From the NCBI RefSeq assembly GCF_001457035.1, contig NZ_KQ758617.1, forward strand, positions 1 to 64,000: 64,000 bases of DNA, written 5' to 3'. The translations under genes were made by a program, and so were the position numbers. The stretch is from Fictibacillus enclensis (GTDB taxonomy: Bacteria; Bacillota; Bacilli; Bacillales; Fictibacillaceae). The notes beneath the pieces were generated by a model. The model was not told the DNA's origin. It saw only the letters and a program-made list of their open reading frames with translations, and made no database searches. Shown piece after piece: positions 1-8,109 of the stretch. Each line of letters starts with the position of its first letter. The first letter of the stretch is position 1.

Positions 1-1
1 C

Positions 2-76
2 GGCCCGTTGGTCAAGCGGTTAAGACACCGCCCTTTCACGGCGGTAACACGGGTTCGAATCCCGTACGGGTCACCA
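2..76 (+). tRNA. tRNA-Glu (TTC)
   Basis: Cloverleaf with a 7-bp acceptor stem (GGCCCGT with ACGGGTC), anticodon loop CTTTCAC, TTCGAAT T-loop and encoded CCA. It is the first complete tRNA of the array and lies one base from the window edge. Confidence 0.97.
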
Positions 77-145
77 AGTTTTTTCATGAAAATGAAAACA
101 ACCATGTTTTTTTCGAAGAAAAAAACTTATACATATAAACCTTTC

Positions 146-221
146 GGAGGATTAGCTCAGCTGGGAGAGCACCTGCCTTACAAGCAGGGGGTCGGCGGTT
201 CGAACCCGTCATCCTCCACCA
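146..221 (+). tRNA. tRNA-Val (TAC)
   Basis: Acceptor stem GGAGGAT closes with ATCCTCC. Anticodon stem CCTGC/GCAGG holds loop CTTACAA, giving anticodon TAC. CCA is encoded. Confidence 0.97.
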
Positions 222-241
222 TTTTATCTTAATATATTGAT

Positions 242-258
242 TATCATCGCGGGGTGGA
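242..258 (+). repeat. 17-nt copy of the tRNA-fMet 5' end
   Basis: The 17 bases at 242-258 (TATCATCGCGGGGTGGA) are identical to 373-389, which span six leader bases and the first 11 bases of tRNA-fMet. After 258 the sequence no longer folds as a tRNA. It looks like the remnant of a duplicated tRNA-fMet gene inside the 157-base gap between tRNA-Val and tRNA-fMet. The rest of the gap (259-372) holds nothing I recognise. Confidence 0.7.
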
Positions 259-378
259 ACAACGAGCGCTACAGCACGATTAAGCTGCGAGTAAACTCGA
301 CGCATACACTTCAAAGAAAATACTGGTAGAGGAAGAGTTCCTCATACTCGGACACATCGTCCGTAACCTTAATATCAT

Positions 379-455
<77 letters not shown>

Positions 456-458
456 AAT

Positions 459-534
459 GGACTCGTGGTGTAGCGGTTAACATGCCTGCCTGTCACGCAG
501 GAGATCGCCGGTTCGATCCCGGTCGGGTCCGCCA
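459..534 (+). tRNA. tRNA-Asp (GTC)
   Basis: Starts 3 bases after the previous CCA. Acceptor GGACTCG with CGGGTCC, loop CTGTCAC giving GTC, discriminator G, CCA encoded. Confidence 0.97.
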
Positions 535-557
535 TTTTATCTTTAATAAGAAGTTTT

Positions 558-633
<76 letters not shown>

Positions 634-644
634 TTATTTTTGGG

Positions 645-720
<76 letters not shown>

Positions 721-800
721 CTATCCTTTTTGTTCGAAGTGTAAGAAATTTCCTCTTGAAGAATACATGGATATGTATTAAAATAGGTTTTGTCTCTCAT

Positions 801-884
801 GGAGGGGTAGCGAAGTGGCTAAACGCGGCGGACTGTAAATCCGCTCCTTTGGGTTCGGCGGTTCGAATCCGTCCCCCTCCACCA
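801..884 (+). tRNA. tRNA-Tyr (GTA)
   Basis: Class II tRNA with a long variable arm after the anticodon stem; loop CTGTAAA gives GTA. Acceptor GGAGGGG with CCCCTCC, CCA encoded. Confidence 0.97.
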
Positions 885-913
885 TCTAATTTTTAGCACA
901 TTTATTTTGATTT

Positions 914-987
914 AGGGGCATAGTTTAAAGGTAGAACGAAGGTCTCCAAAACCTTTGGTGTGGGTTCGATTCCTACTGCCCCTGCCA
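914..987 (+). tRNA. tRNA-Trp (CCA)
   Basis: Acceptor AGGGGCA with TGCCCCT, loop CTCCAAA giving anticodon CCA, G discriminator, terminal CCA encoded. Confidence 0.97.
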
Positions 988-990
988 TAT

Positions 991-1067
991 GGCGATCGTG
1001 GCGAAGTGGTTAACGCACCGGATTGTGGTTCCGGCATTCGTGGGTTCGATTCCCATCGGTCGCCCCA
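991..1067 (+). tRNA. tRNA-His (GTG)
   Basis: Carries the extra 5' G typical of tRNA-His opposite a C discriminator. Loop TTGTGGT gives GTG; CCA encoded. Confidence 0.97.
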
Positions 1068-1073
1068 TATGAT

Positions 1074-1148
1074 TGGGCTATAGCCAAGTGGTAAGGCAAC
1101 GGACTTTGACTCCGTCATTCGTAGGTTCGAATCCTGCTAGCCCAGCCA
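1074..1148 (+). tRNA. tRNA-Gln (TTG)
   Basis: Acceptor TGGGCTA with TAGCCCA, loop CTTTGAC giving TTG, CCA encoded. Confidence 0.97.
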
Positions 1149-1153
1149 TATAT

Positions 1154-1228
1154 GCGGAAGTAGTTCAGTGGTAGAATACAACCTTGCCAAGGTTGGGGTC
1201 GCGGGTTCGAATCCCGTCTTCCGCTCCA
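1154..1228 (+). tRNA. tRNA-Gly (GCC)
   Basis: Acceptor GCGGAAG with CTTCCGC, loop TTGCCAA giving GCC, CCA encoded. Confidence 0.97.
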
Positions 1229-1246
1229 ATTATATGATCTTTAAAT

Positions 1247-1321
1247 GGCGGCATAGCCAAGTGGTAAGGCCAGGGTCTGCAAAACCCTTATCCACCGGTT
1301 CGAATCCGGTTGCCGCCTCCA
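1247..1321 (+). tRNA. tRNA-Cys (GCA)
   Basis: Acceptor GGCGGCA with TGCCGCC, loop CTGCAAA giving GCA, CCA encoded. Confidence 0.97.
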
Positions 1322-1335
1322 CTACATACCACCCA

Positions 1336-1424
1336 GCCGGGGTGGTGGAATTGGCAGACACACAGGACTTAAAATCCTGCGGTAGGTGACTACCGTGCCG
1401 GTTCGAGTCCGGCCCTCGGCACCA
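1336..1424 (+). tRNA. tRNA-Leu (TAA)
   Basis: Class II tRNA with long variable arm. Anticodon stem AGGA/TCCT with loop CTTAAAA gives TAA. CCA encoded. Confidence 0.97.
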
Positions 1425-1456
1425 ATTAAATACACTGCCAGCTTTACTTTTCACAT

Positions 1457-1541
1457 GCCGGTGTGGCGGAATTGGCAGACGCGCACGACTCAAAATCGTG
1501 TTCCCTTGGGAGTGTCGGTTCGACCCCGACCACCGGTACCA
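1457..1541 (+). tRNA. tRNA-Leu (CAA)
   Basis: Class II tRNA; anticodon stem CACGA/TCGTG with loop CTCAAAA gives CAA. Last gene of the array, 28 bases before the terminator hairpin. The order Glu-Val-Met-Asp-Phe-Thr-Tyr-Trp-His-Gln-Gly-Cys-Leu-Leu equals the distal part of B. subtilis trnD. Confidence 0.97.
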
Positions 1542-1569
1542 TTACATAACATAATAACGTTAAATATAG

Positions 1570-1604
1570 ACGTTCCTTGCACAGTGCAAGGAACGTTTTT
1601 TTTC
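1570..1604 (+). terminator. Terminator of the tRNA array
   Basis: Perfect 12-bp stem (ACGTTCCTTGCA with TGCAAGGAACGT) around a 3-base loop, followed by a T-rich run. Confidence 0.93.
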
Positions 1605-1846
1605 TTTATACTTTTCAGTACGCAGAGATATACGTTTTTTCTCCATTACATTATCGCATACTAATATACGTGCATTTGGCGCCTAATACTATTCCACTCT
1701 CAAATTGTTCACAAAAGAATAAACACTTTTCCAATTATGTGCTCTACCCTAAACAAATGTAAAAAAAAAGGCGAAATTTGTAGATGGAAGGCTGTCGGTA
1801 ATCATATTCAGTATTCCTCTTTAAAATTTGGAAGGGAGTTTCATGA
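1605..1846. other. Intergenic stretch without a recognised gene
   Basis: AT-rich stretch between the tRNA terminator and the permease. I find no convincing -35/-10 pair. At 1843 a three-codon ATG-AAT-GAG-TGA frame overlaps the permease start codon. Confidence 0.5.
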
Positions 1847-3481
1847 ATGAGTGATTTGCAACGAAAGATGGGAACTTTTGCCCTGACCATGGTCGGGCTC
1901 GGATCGATCATTGGATCCGGCTGGTTATTTGGGGCATGGAGAGCTGCACAAATCGCCGGTCCAGCCGCTGTTTTTTCCTGGATCATCGGCATGATCGTTA
2001 TTTTATTTATAGCGCTTTCTTATATTGAATTAGGCGCCATGTTTCCTGAAGCCGGAGGTATGGTGAAATACACACAGTATTCTCATGGATCGTTTGTAGG
2101 ATTTCTTGCAGCCTGGTCCAATTGGATTGCCATTGTTTCTGTTATTCCTGTTGAAGCAATCGCCTCTGTGCAATATATGAGTTCATGGCCGTGGAAATGG
2201 GCAAGGTGGACGCACACGTTAGTGACGGAAGGCACCCTTACCGGGAAAGGATTGCTTATCGCTTCAGTATTGATGCTGATTTACTTTTTTTTGAACTATT
2301 GGGCAGTCAGCCTGTTTGCCAAAGCAAATAACCTGATAACAATTTTTAAAATTGTTATTCCTGGACTCACGGTTGGAGCGCTTCTTTTCGTAGGATTTCA
2401 TGGGGAGAACTTTACATCCGGGCACAGTGTAGCTCCTTATGGATGGGCAAGTGTACTAACTGCCGTAGCTACTTCAGGGATTGTATTCGCGTTCAACGGT
2501 TTCCAAAGCCCCATTAATATGGCGGGCGAGGCAAGGAATCCCGGCCGCACTATTCCATTTTCAGTTGTAGGGTCTCTTCTGATCGCAACCGTTATCTACA
2601 TTTTATTGCAAGTGGCCTTTATCGGGGCTGTCAGTCCTGCCACGATTGCTAAAGGCTGGCATCATTTAAATTTCAATTCGCCATTTGCCGATTTGGCCAT
2701 TGCACTGGGCATTAACTGGCTTGTCATTTTACTTTATTGTGATGCATTCATTTCTCCTTCCGGCACAGGAACTACGTATACGGCCACCACAGCGAGAATG
2801 ATCTACGGAATGGAAAAGAACGGATATTTACCAGAAGTGTTTGGAAAGGTTCACCCTTTTTACCGTGTGCCTCGTCCTGCTATGTATTTAAATCTTGCTG
2901 TATGTTTTCTGTTTCTGTTTGTCTTTAGAGGCTGGGGGGTACTAGCAGAAGTAATTTCAGTAGCAACCCTTATCTCTTATATCACCGGCCCAGTTACCGT
3001 CATGACATTAAGACGGACAGGCAGGAATCTATATCGTCCATTACGTGTTAAAGCACTAAGCATCATCGCACCATGCGGGTTCGTCTTTGCCTCTTTAACG
3101 CTGTATTGGGCAAGATGGCCGCTGACTGGACAGGTGCTATTCTTTATTTGGATTGGCCTTCCGATTTACTTTTATTATCAGGCGAGAAAGAAATGGAAAG
3201 GTTTCAAAACGAATTTCCTGGCAGGACTCTGGATGGTTGTTTACTTAATCTGCATGATGTTTATCTCCTACCTGGGAAGTGAAAAATTTGGAGGAGCCAA
3301 CATCATTCCATTTGGCTGGGATATGGTTCTCATTGCATGCTTAGCCCTTGTGTTTTATTATTGGGCTGTAAAAAGCGGGATTCAAACCGAGTATTTAGAC
3401 GAAGCAGCTAAACTGAATGAGCAAGTTAGAGTTAAAGAAATGTCGAAACGAGGGAACGAGTCTGGGGAAGAAGTAGGTTAA
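1847..3481 (+). CDS. Amino acid permease, APC superfamily (aspartate-symporter-like)
   Basis: A 544-residue polytopic membrane protein with about 12 hydrophobic segments. The N-terminal GLGSIIGSGWLF stretch is the APC helix-1 substrate-binding loop and resembles the B. subtilis aspartate/proton symporter family (YveA/AspP); substrate assignment is inference. The C-terminus is charged and cytoplasmic (ending near KRGNESGEEVG). ATG 1847 is chosen because GAAGGGAG ends about 8 bases upstream; the ATG at 1843 is in another frame and stops after three codons. It is monocistronic, with its own terminator 14 bases after the stop and a convergent gene beyond it. Confidence 0.9.
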   Translation: MSDLQRKMGTFALTMVGLGSIIGSGWLFGAWRAAQIAGPAAVFSWIIGMIVILFIALSYIELGAMFPEAGGMVKYTQYSHGSFVGFLAAWSNWIAIVSVIPVEAIASVQYMSSWPWKWARWTHTLVTEGTLTGKGLLIASVLMLIYFFLNYWAVSLFAKANNLITIFKIVIPGLTVGALLFVGFHGENFTSGHSVAPYGWASVLTAVATSGIVFAFNGFQSPINMAGEARNPGRTIPFSVVGSLLIATVIYILLQVAFIGAVSPATIAKGWHHLNFNSPFADLAIALGINWLVILLYCDAFISPSGTGTTYTATTARMIYGMEKNGYLPEVFGKVHPFYRVPRPAMYLNLAVCFLFLFVFRGWGVLAEVISVATLISYITGPVTVMTLRRTGRNLYRPLRVKALSIIAPCGFVFASLTLYWARWPLTGQVLFFIWIGLPIYFYYQARKKWKGFKTNFLAGLWMVVYLICMMFISYLGSEKFGGANIIPFGWDMVLIACLALVFYYWAVKSGIQTEYLDEAAKLNEQVRVKEMSKRGNESGEEVG

Positions 3482-3494
3482 CTATTACGGTAAA

Positions 3495-3526
3495 AAGAAG
3501 TGCATAAATGGTGCACTTCTTTTTTT
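3495..3526. terminator. Permease terminator, works on both strands
   Basis: Stem AAGAAGTGCA/TGCACTTCTT with a 7-base loop and T tracts on both strands, lying between convergent genes. Confidence 0.85.
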
Positions 3527-3580
3527 ATGGTTTTAATACATCGTGTAAAAATTCCTGATTTCATAAAAAGTAATGGAAGG

Positions 3581-3609
3581 TTGTCATATTTTTAATACAC
3601 GCTGATTAT
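3581..3609 (+). promoter_or_regulatory. Candidate sigma-A promoter with no ORF downstream
   Basis: TTGTCA (3581-3586), 17-base spacer, GATTAT (3604-3609). Only the hairpin at 3637 follows, so a transcript would be about 60 nt. The -10 matches consensus at 4 of 6 positions, so this is tentative. Confidence 0.35.
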
Positions 3610-3636
3610 ATTGGTATCAAGGCAGTTGTAGGTTTT

Positions 3637-3677
3637 AGCGCAGGACTTCGTTTTAAATGAAGTCCTGCGCTTTTTTT
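3637..3677 (+). terminator. Plus-strand intrinsic terminator, possible end of a small RNA
   Basis: A 13-bp perfect stem AGCGCAGGACTTC/GAAGTCCTGCGCT with a 9-base loop, then TTTTTTT on the plus strand. On the minus strand no T tract follows, so it does not serve the convergent gene at 3676. The permease already has a terminator, so the RNA it ends is unclear. Confidence 0.75.
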
Positions 3678-4338
3678 ATTGGATGAGATAGGAGTCAGAG
3701 GAACCGCCGTGGATTTGAACAAACATTTTCTCGATCGCTGATAGCAGTTTTTGGGCCTCATCGTCCGCCATGGAGGGTCTGAGGTAAACGAGCTGGAGGG
3801 CATTTTTGACCTGTTCTCCTGTCATGGTGCGTTTGGAATCGACGATAGGGCTTCCAAATGCGCCGTTTTCGTCTGCTGACAGAAGTTTCCCTTCCATGTT
3901 CATTAAACGACCGTTTAACCCTTCATATTGATCTCCAGGATCTCCTATTTTAATTTCAACGTCTCCATGGACCCCATCTGCATTATAAATCCCTAAAGGT
4001 ATACCATATTGAAGGGAAAAGAAGTTATTTACGTCAACGGCCGAATTGACCAGTGCTACGTCCTTGCCGCCATATACACGGCGCAGGAGAGCTTCAGAGG
4101 AAGGCCTGTAGCGGGACGGATCCATGGAGAGCTTTTTGAAGACCTGACGCCATTCCTGTATACCCGGGTGGTCGGCCGCCGCCTTTTCAAGAGCATCTAG
4201 TTTCAGGGATTCAAGAAATAATTGGAATCTGCCTTTTAGCATTTGCGGTGATTCTTCAATCACGATATCATGATATAGTATTACGCCCATTTTAAAGGAA
4301 GGAACAAGCTTTTTTATGTCCTCTGCCAGTTTAATCAT
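3676..4338 (-). CDS. B3/B4 domain protein (tRNA synthetase beta-subunit-like editing domain)
   Basis: About 220 residues resembling stand-alone B3/B4 domain proteins, the fold of the phenylalanyl-tRNA synthetase beta-subunit editing region. The segment from about residue 85 (EALLRRVYGG, then VALVNSAVDVNNFFSL and PLGIYNADGVHGDVEI) is the characteristic part. Function as a free-standing editing or tRNA-binding factor is inference. A TTG at 4341 directly precedes ATG 4338; I prefer ATG because AAGGGTG then sits 8 bases upstream. It is divergent from queG with an 88-base shared upstream region. Confidence 0.8.
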   Translation of the reverse strand: MIKLAEDIKKLVPSFKMGVILYHDIVIEESPQMLKGRFQLFLESLKLDALEKAAADHPGIQEWRQVFKKLSMDPSRYRPSSEALLRRVYGGKDVALVNSAVDVNNFFSLQYGIPLGIYNADGVHGDVEIKIGDPGDQYEGLNGRLMNMEGKLLSADENGAFGSPIVDSKRTMTGEQVKNALQLVYLRPSMADDEAQKLLSAIEKMFVQIHGGSSDSYLIQ

Positions 4339-4426
4339 CAACTTTTCACCCTTATCTTATAGCTTTATTTTATAGTTAGTTTACCATAGATGAAATCATC
4401 CATTTAAGGAGAAAGGAGGTGCAGTC

Positions 4427-5572
4427 ATGACAGGCGCCCAGTTAAAAGAAGAACTCATTGCATATAGTAAATCAATTGGTATCGACAAGATTGGGTTTGC
4501 TGCCGCGGATGTCTTTGCGGAACTGAAGGAAAGGCTGAAGGAACAGCAGAACCACGGATACCAATCTGGATTCGAAGAAAAAGATATCGAGAAACGGACG
4601 AATCCCCAGCTGCTGCTTGAGGGAGCGAACACCATCATCTCGATTGCTCTTGCTTATCCTTCTAGGATGAAAGATGCTCCACAAAGTACAAGGGAAGCGA
4701 GAAGAGGAATATTTTGCAGAGCTTCCTGGGGTGTGGATTACCATCATATTTTGCGTGAGAAATTAAGGCTGCTGGAAGCATTTATCGCTGAAAAAGCCCC
4801 GCATGCCCGTTCTGTGTCGATGGTGGATACCGGCGAACTGTCTGATCGTGCGGTGGCAGAACGTGCCGGAATTGGCTGGAGCGGAAAAAATTGCGCAACC
4901 ATTACGCCGGAGTTTGGTTCATATGTTTATTTGGGTGAGATGCTGACGACGGTTTATCTTCCGCCTGATACGCCCATCACAGACCAATGCGGAGATTGCA
5001 ACATCTGTGTGGAGGCTTGTCCTACGGGCGCTCTCGTACAAGGGGGACAGCTCGATTCGAACAAATGCATCGCCTTTTTAACACAAACTAAGGATTTTCT
5101 TCCTGATCAATATCGTGAAAAGATCGGCAACCGGTTGTATGGTTGTGACACATGCCAAACGGTCTGCCCTAAAAATAAAGGAAAAGATTTTCACCTTCAT
5201 CCCGAAATGGAGCCGGATCCTGAAATTGCAAAACCTTTATTAAAGCCGTTACTGAAGATGAGCAACCGGGAATTCAAGGAGAAGTTCGGCCATGTGTCCG
5301 GTTCCTGGAGGGGGAAAAAGCCGATTCAACGAAATGCCATCATAGCGCTTGCCCATTTTAAGGATACCAGTGCTGTCGGAGATTTGGCGCAGCTCATGAA
5401 GGAGGACCAAAGGCCTGTTATTCGCGGAACCGCTGCCTGGGCACTCGGTAAAATAGGCTCAGAGGCGGCGGAAAACGAGCTTATTTCGGCGAAAGAACAA
5501 GAAAATGACGGAAATGTGTCAGCTGAGATCAACAAAGGCCTTCAAATGATTCAAAATCAAGGCATACACTAA
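4427..5572 (+). CDS. queG: Epoxyqueuosine reductase
   Basis: Catalyses the last step of queuosine synthesis in tRNA, reducing epoxyqueuosine at position 34 with a cobalamin cofactor and two [4Fe-4S] clusters. The 381-residue protein has the family's catalytic Asp at D134 (SMVDTGELSD), a first cysteine set C188/C191/C194/C198 (CGDCNICVEACP), C214, and a second set C240/C243/C247 (CDTCQTVCP). The C-terminal 80 residues form HEAT-like repeats. ATG 4427 follows AAAGGAGGT by about 6 bases. Gene order queG-(ogt)-yhbB-trmL-prkA matches B. subtilis apart from ogt. Confidence 0.96.
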   Translation: MTGAQLKEELIAYSKSIGIDKIGFAAADVFAELKERLKEQQNHGYQSGFEEKDIEKRTNPQLLLEGANTIISIALAYPSRMKDAPQSTREARRGIFCRASWGVDYHHILREKLRLLEAFIAEKAPHARSVSMVDTGELSDRAVAERAGIGWSGKNCATITPEFGSYVYLGEMLTTVYLPPDTPITDQCGDCNICVEACPTGALVQGGQLDSNKCIAFLTQTKDFLPDQYREKIGNRLYGCDTCQTVCPKNKGKDFHLHPEMEPDPEIAKPLLKPLLKMSNREFKEKFGHVSGSWRGKKPIQRNAIIALAHFKDTSAVGDLAQLMKEDQRPVIRGTAAWALGKIGSEAAENELISAKEQENDGNVSAEINKGLQMIQNQGIH

Positions 5573-5632
5573 TCGCATCGCAACTACATGTCCGTTAGTA
5601 TAGAAACCAAGAAAATAAAAGAAGGGATTTTT

Positions 5633-6172
5633 ATGTGTAATATCAAAACCTTATTCTCTTACGAGGAAATGGATAGCCCCATGGGCCCCCTGACTGTTAT
5701 CGCTACACAAAACGGCATTTGCCGGATTGACTTTGGGAGCCTTGAAGAAAATTTACCATCCCTTCAATCCTGGATGTCAAAGCACTATCTTAAGGGGGAA
5801 CTGATCCATTCACCGGAAGAACTCAAACCGGTTGTTGATCAGCTTGCAAGTTATTTCAACGGGAATCTCCAACAGTTTACTATTCCTTTGGATTTATATG
5901 GCACTCCTTTTCAAATAAAAGTGTGGGAGGAGCTTAAGGGAATTCCCTATGGTGCCACATGTTCCTATAAAGACATTGCTCAAGGAATTGGTGCACCAAA
6001 AGCAGTAAGAGCTGTAGGCAGTGCAAACAATAAAAATCCAGTTCCGATCATTATTCCTTGTCATCGTGTGGTAGGGAGCAATGGCGCCCTGGTCGGTTAC
6101 GGCGGGGGTCTGGATAAAAAAGAGCTTCTTTTAAACATCGAGCTTCAAAACTTTATACCTAAGTCTTCTTGA
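5633..6172 (+). CDS. ogt: Methylated-DNA--protein-cysteine S-methyltransferase
   Basis: Suicide DNA-repair enzyme that moves the alkyl group of O6-alkylguanine to its own cysteine. The 179-residue protein carries the active-site motif IIPCHRVVG with acceptor C143, preceded by the helix-turn-helix region FQIKVWEELKGIPYG. An upstream in-frame ATG at 5588 lacks an RBS, whereas ATG 5633 has AGAAGGGA 6 bases ahead, so the shorter form is chosen. It lies 60 bases after queG and ends in a terminator that overlaps its stop codon. Confidence 0.95.
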   Translation: MCNIKTLFSYEEMDSPMGPLTVIATQNGICRIDFGSLEENLPSLQSWMSKHYLKGELIHSPEELKPVVDQLASYFNGNLQQFTIPLDLYGTPFQIKVWEELKGIPYGATCSYKDIAQGIGAPKAVRAVGSANNKNPVPIIIPCHRVVGSNGALVGYGGGLDKKELLLNIELQNFIPKSS

Positions 6173-6201
6173 ACCGTTTATTTTGACGGTTCTTTTTTTT
6201 T
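6171..6201 (+). terminator. ogt terminator
   Basis: GAACCGT/ACGGTTC stem followed by nine T residues; the stem begins in the ogt stop codon. Confidence 0.85.
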
Positions 6202-6255
6202 GGCTCTGATTCATATGGTAATAGTACGTTACTTTTGCAGCAGTGGAGGTGCCAT

Positions 6256-7143
6256 ATGAACTGGCTGGAACATCTCAAATTTTATGTCCAAAAGCTGACC
6301 GACTGGATGGTCAATGAGAACTGGAGTGATAGTGTTCAGCTTCCGATGGAGGAAAGGGAAAGCTTTGCAAGGAAAAAACAGGCACTGCATGAAAGGAATG
6401 CGGTTCTTGTCAATAATAATGTGGAGGCGCAGGTTCTCAGGCATTCGGTTTTTAATGATACGAGACAGGTAGATTATGTACTTCACTTCAGCAATTTAAT
6501 CCGGCATGGATTCGATTTTTATGTTGAGGAGTGGATCCAGCAGAGGCGGGCTGTGTTTAAAGACGACGTGCTGATCAGCGACCAGCTGCTGAATCCTGAA
6601 GGGAAGCATAAAGAAAAAGTGAAGATCGAAAGGGAAACGGATCCGCCTGAACCTCGAAAGCATACGTACGATCGGCTTGCAGCGGTACAGTATGCCGAGC
6701 GATGGTGGAATACCTACAATCCAGCCTACAAGTCATTTGATGTTGATTGTACAAACTATATCTCCCAGTGCCTTCATGCGGGGGGAGGCATTCCCATGGC
6801 CCATCACGGGACACGTTCCAAAGGGTGGTGGTTTAAGTATCATGACTGGAGCTACAGTTGGACAGTGGCCAACGCCATGCGGTGGTATTTAAGCGGATCA
6901 AAGGCAACCCTCCAGGCGAGGGAGAAATCCTCTGCCAGCCAGCTCATCCCGGGTGATGTTATTTGCTATGATTTTGACGGCGACGGTCACTGGCAGCATA
7001 CCACCATTGTCGTGGGGAAGGATTCTTCGGGCGAGCCGCTGGTAAATGCCCATTCCACGGACAGCCGGATGAGGTATTGGAGGTATGAAGACTCTACGGC
7101 TTATACTCCGAAAATTAAATATAAGTTCTTTCATATTACGTAA
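6256..7143 (+). CDS. yhbB: Amidase-domain protein, YhbB-like
   Basis: A 295-residue protein. The C-terminal half matches the putative amidase domain (amidase_6, papain/NlpC-like fold): FDVDCTNYISQ carries the likely nucleophile Cys, HWQHTTIVVG the likely His and VNAHSTDSR a further polar motif. The N-terminal 130 residues are variable and have no signal peptide. The ATG at 6256 is preceded by GTGGAGGTG; the longer frame beginning at 6235 has no RBS. Equivalent in position to B. subtilis yhbB between queG and trmL. Substrate unknown. Confidence 0.85.
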   Translation: MNWLEHLKFYVQKLTDWMVNENWSDSVQLPMEERESFARKKQALHERNAVLVNNNVEAQVLRHSVFNDTRQVDYVLHFSNLIRHGFDFYVEEWIQQRRAVFKDDVLISDQLLNPEGKHKEKVKIERETDPPEPRKHTYDRLAAVQYAERWWNTYNPAYKSFDVDCTNYISQCLHAGGGIPMAHHGTRSKGWWFKYHDWSYSWTVANAMRWYLSGSKATLQAREKSSASQLIPGDVICYDFDGDGHWQHTTIVVGKDSSGEPLVNAHSTDSRMRYWRYEDSTAYTPKIKYKFFHIT

Positions 7144-7175
7144 AGTCCCACCTCAGGGCTAATTCTTCATAAAAG

Positions 7176-7184
7176 TGCTATAAT
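7176..7184 (+). promoter_or_regulatory. Extended -10 promoter of trmL
   Basis: TGCTATAAT is an extended -10 element 31 bases before the trmL start; no good -35 is seen. Confidence 0.5.
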
Positions 7185-7215
7185 AATGAAGATATAAGTA
7201 TACGAGGTGAGAGTT

Positions 7216-7689
7216 TTGGGTTTACATGTAGTTCTTTATCAGCCGCTGATCCCGGCGAATACAGGGAATATTGCCCGTACATGTGCGGGAACAGGCACTT
7301 CACTGCATCTGATCCGGCCGCTTGGCTTCTCAACGGATGACAAACAGCTAAAGCGTGCAGGTCTTGATTACTGGGAACATGTAAATGTTCATTACTATGA
7401 TTCGCTGGAAGAACTGTTTGAACGGTTTCCGGAAGGATTGTTTTACTATATTACAAAGTTTGGAAAGCAGCGGTATACCGATATGGATTACAGCGTGCCG
7501 GCCAGGGATCACTTTTTTGTATTTGGCCGGGAGACAACCGGATTGCCGGATGAATTATTGAAGGCAAACGAGGAGTATTGTTTCAGGCTGCCGATGAATG
7601 ATAACATCCGGTCGCTGAACCTTTCCAATACAGCCGCCATTTTAATTTATGAAGCATTGCGCCAGCAAGGTTTTCCGGCGCTCACATAA
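7216..7689 (+). CDS. trmL: tRNA (cytidine/uridine-34-2'-O)-methyltransferase
   Basis: SPOUT methyltransferase acting on the wobble base of tRNA-Leu; historically cspR in B. subtilis. The protein of 157 residues begins GLHVVLYQPLIPANTGNIAR, the family N-terminus, and has the SPOUT knot motifs FVFGRETTGLP and LPMNDNIRSLNLSNTAAI. TTG 7216 is chosen: it gives the conserved N-terminus and has GAGGTGA 5 bases upstream, whereas GTG 7207 is inside that site. It could act on the two tRNA-Leu (TAA, CAA) at the end of the array in this window. Confidence 0.93.
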   Translation: MGLHVVLYQPLIPANTGNIARTCAGTGTSLHLIRPLGFSTDDKQLKRAGLDYWEHVNVHYYDSLEELFERFPEGLFYYITKFGKQRYTDMDYSVPARDHFFVFGRETTGLPDELLKANEEYCFRLPMNDNIRSLNLSNTAAILIYEALRQQGFPALT

Positions 7690-7711
7690 GCTGCTGGTGA
7701 AATAAATAAAA

Positions 7712-7739
7712 AAACGTCCCGGGCTCGGGGCGTTTTTTT
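7712..7739. terminator. Terminator between trmL and the convergent small gene
   Basis: AAACGTCCCG/CGGGGCGTTT hairpin with T tracts on both strands. Confidence 0.85.
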
Positions 7740-7750
7740 ATATGTACTGA

Positions 7751-7840
7751 TTATTTGGCTCCAGGATTATCATTGTATCCCGCAGTGAAAATAGCGGTCA
7801 AGAACGTAAGCATAACTCCTAATATCAGGATAAAACTCAT
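7751..7840 (-). CDS. 29-residue single-pass membrane peptide
   Basis: A tiny gene with all expression signals on the minus strand. ATG 7840 is preceded by AAAGGAGGAG, and a near-consensus promoter TTGTAC-N17-TATAAT lies at 7883-7911 on the same strand. The peptide starts MSFILILGVMLTFLTAIF, one hydrophobic helix, and ends GYNDNPGAK. The bidirectional hairpin at 7712 terminates it. I do not recognise a named family. Conservation of the GYNDNPG tail would be the test. Confidence 0.75.
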   Translation of the reverse strand: MSFILILGVMLTFLTAIFTAGYNDNPGAK

Positions 7841-7882
7841 GCGGTCTCCTCCTTTTGGTGTAATGGTTCCGTATCTTCTTTT

Positions 7883-7911
7883 ATTATAACGAAACCGCTG
7901 TCATCGTACAA
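7883..7911 (-). promoter_or_regulatory. Sigma-A promoter of the 29-residue peptide
   Basis: Read on the minus strand: TTGTAC (7911-7906), 17 bases, TATAAT (7888-7883). Confidence 0.75.
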
Positions 7912-8036
7912 CGGCAAACACAGCCACAAAAAGAAAAGACTATTTCTTCAACTCGTATCATACCCATACTAAAACCACTATCATTCATTAAATTCTGTGG
8001 CAATACGGCAATCCTGCGAAATTCATAAAACAAGTT

Positions 8037-8065
8037 GAATGATTGGGGACATCCTCGCATAAAGT
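8037..8065 (+). promoter_or_regulatory. Candidate sigma-E-type promoter of prkA
   Basis: GAATGAT (8037-8043), 14 bases, CATAAAGT (8058-8065), 45 bases before the start codon. The spacing fits mother-cell sigma-E promoters. B. subtilis prkA is sporulation-expressed. Confidence 0.5.
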
Positions 8066-8109
8066 AGATTAACAAACGAAGGATGCAAACACTACGCAAG
8101 GGGGTACAC

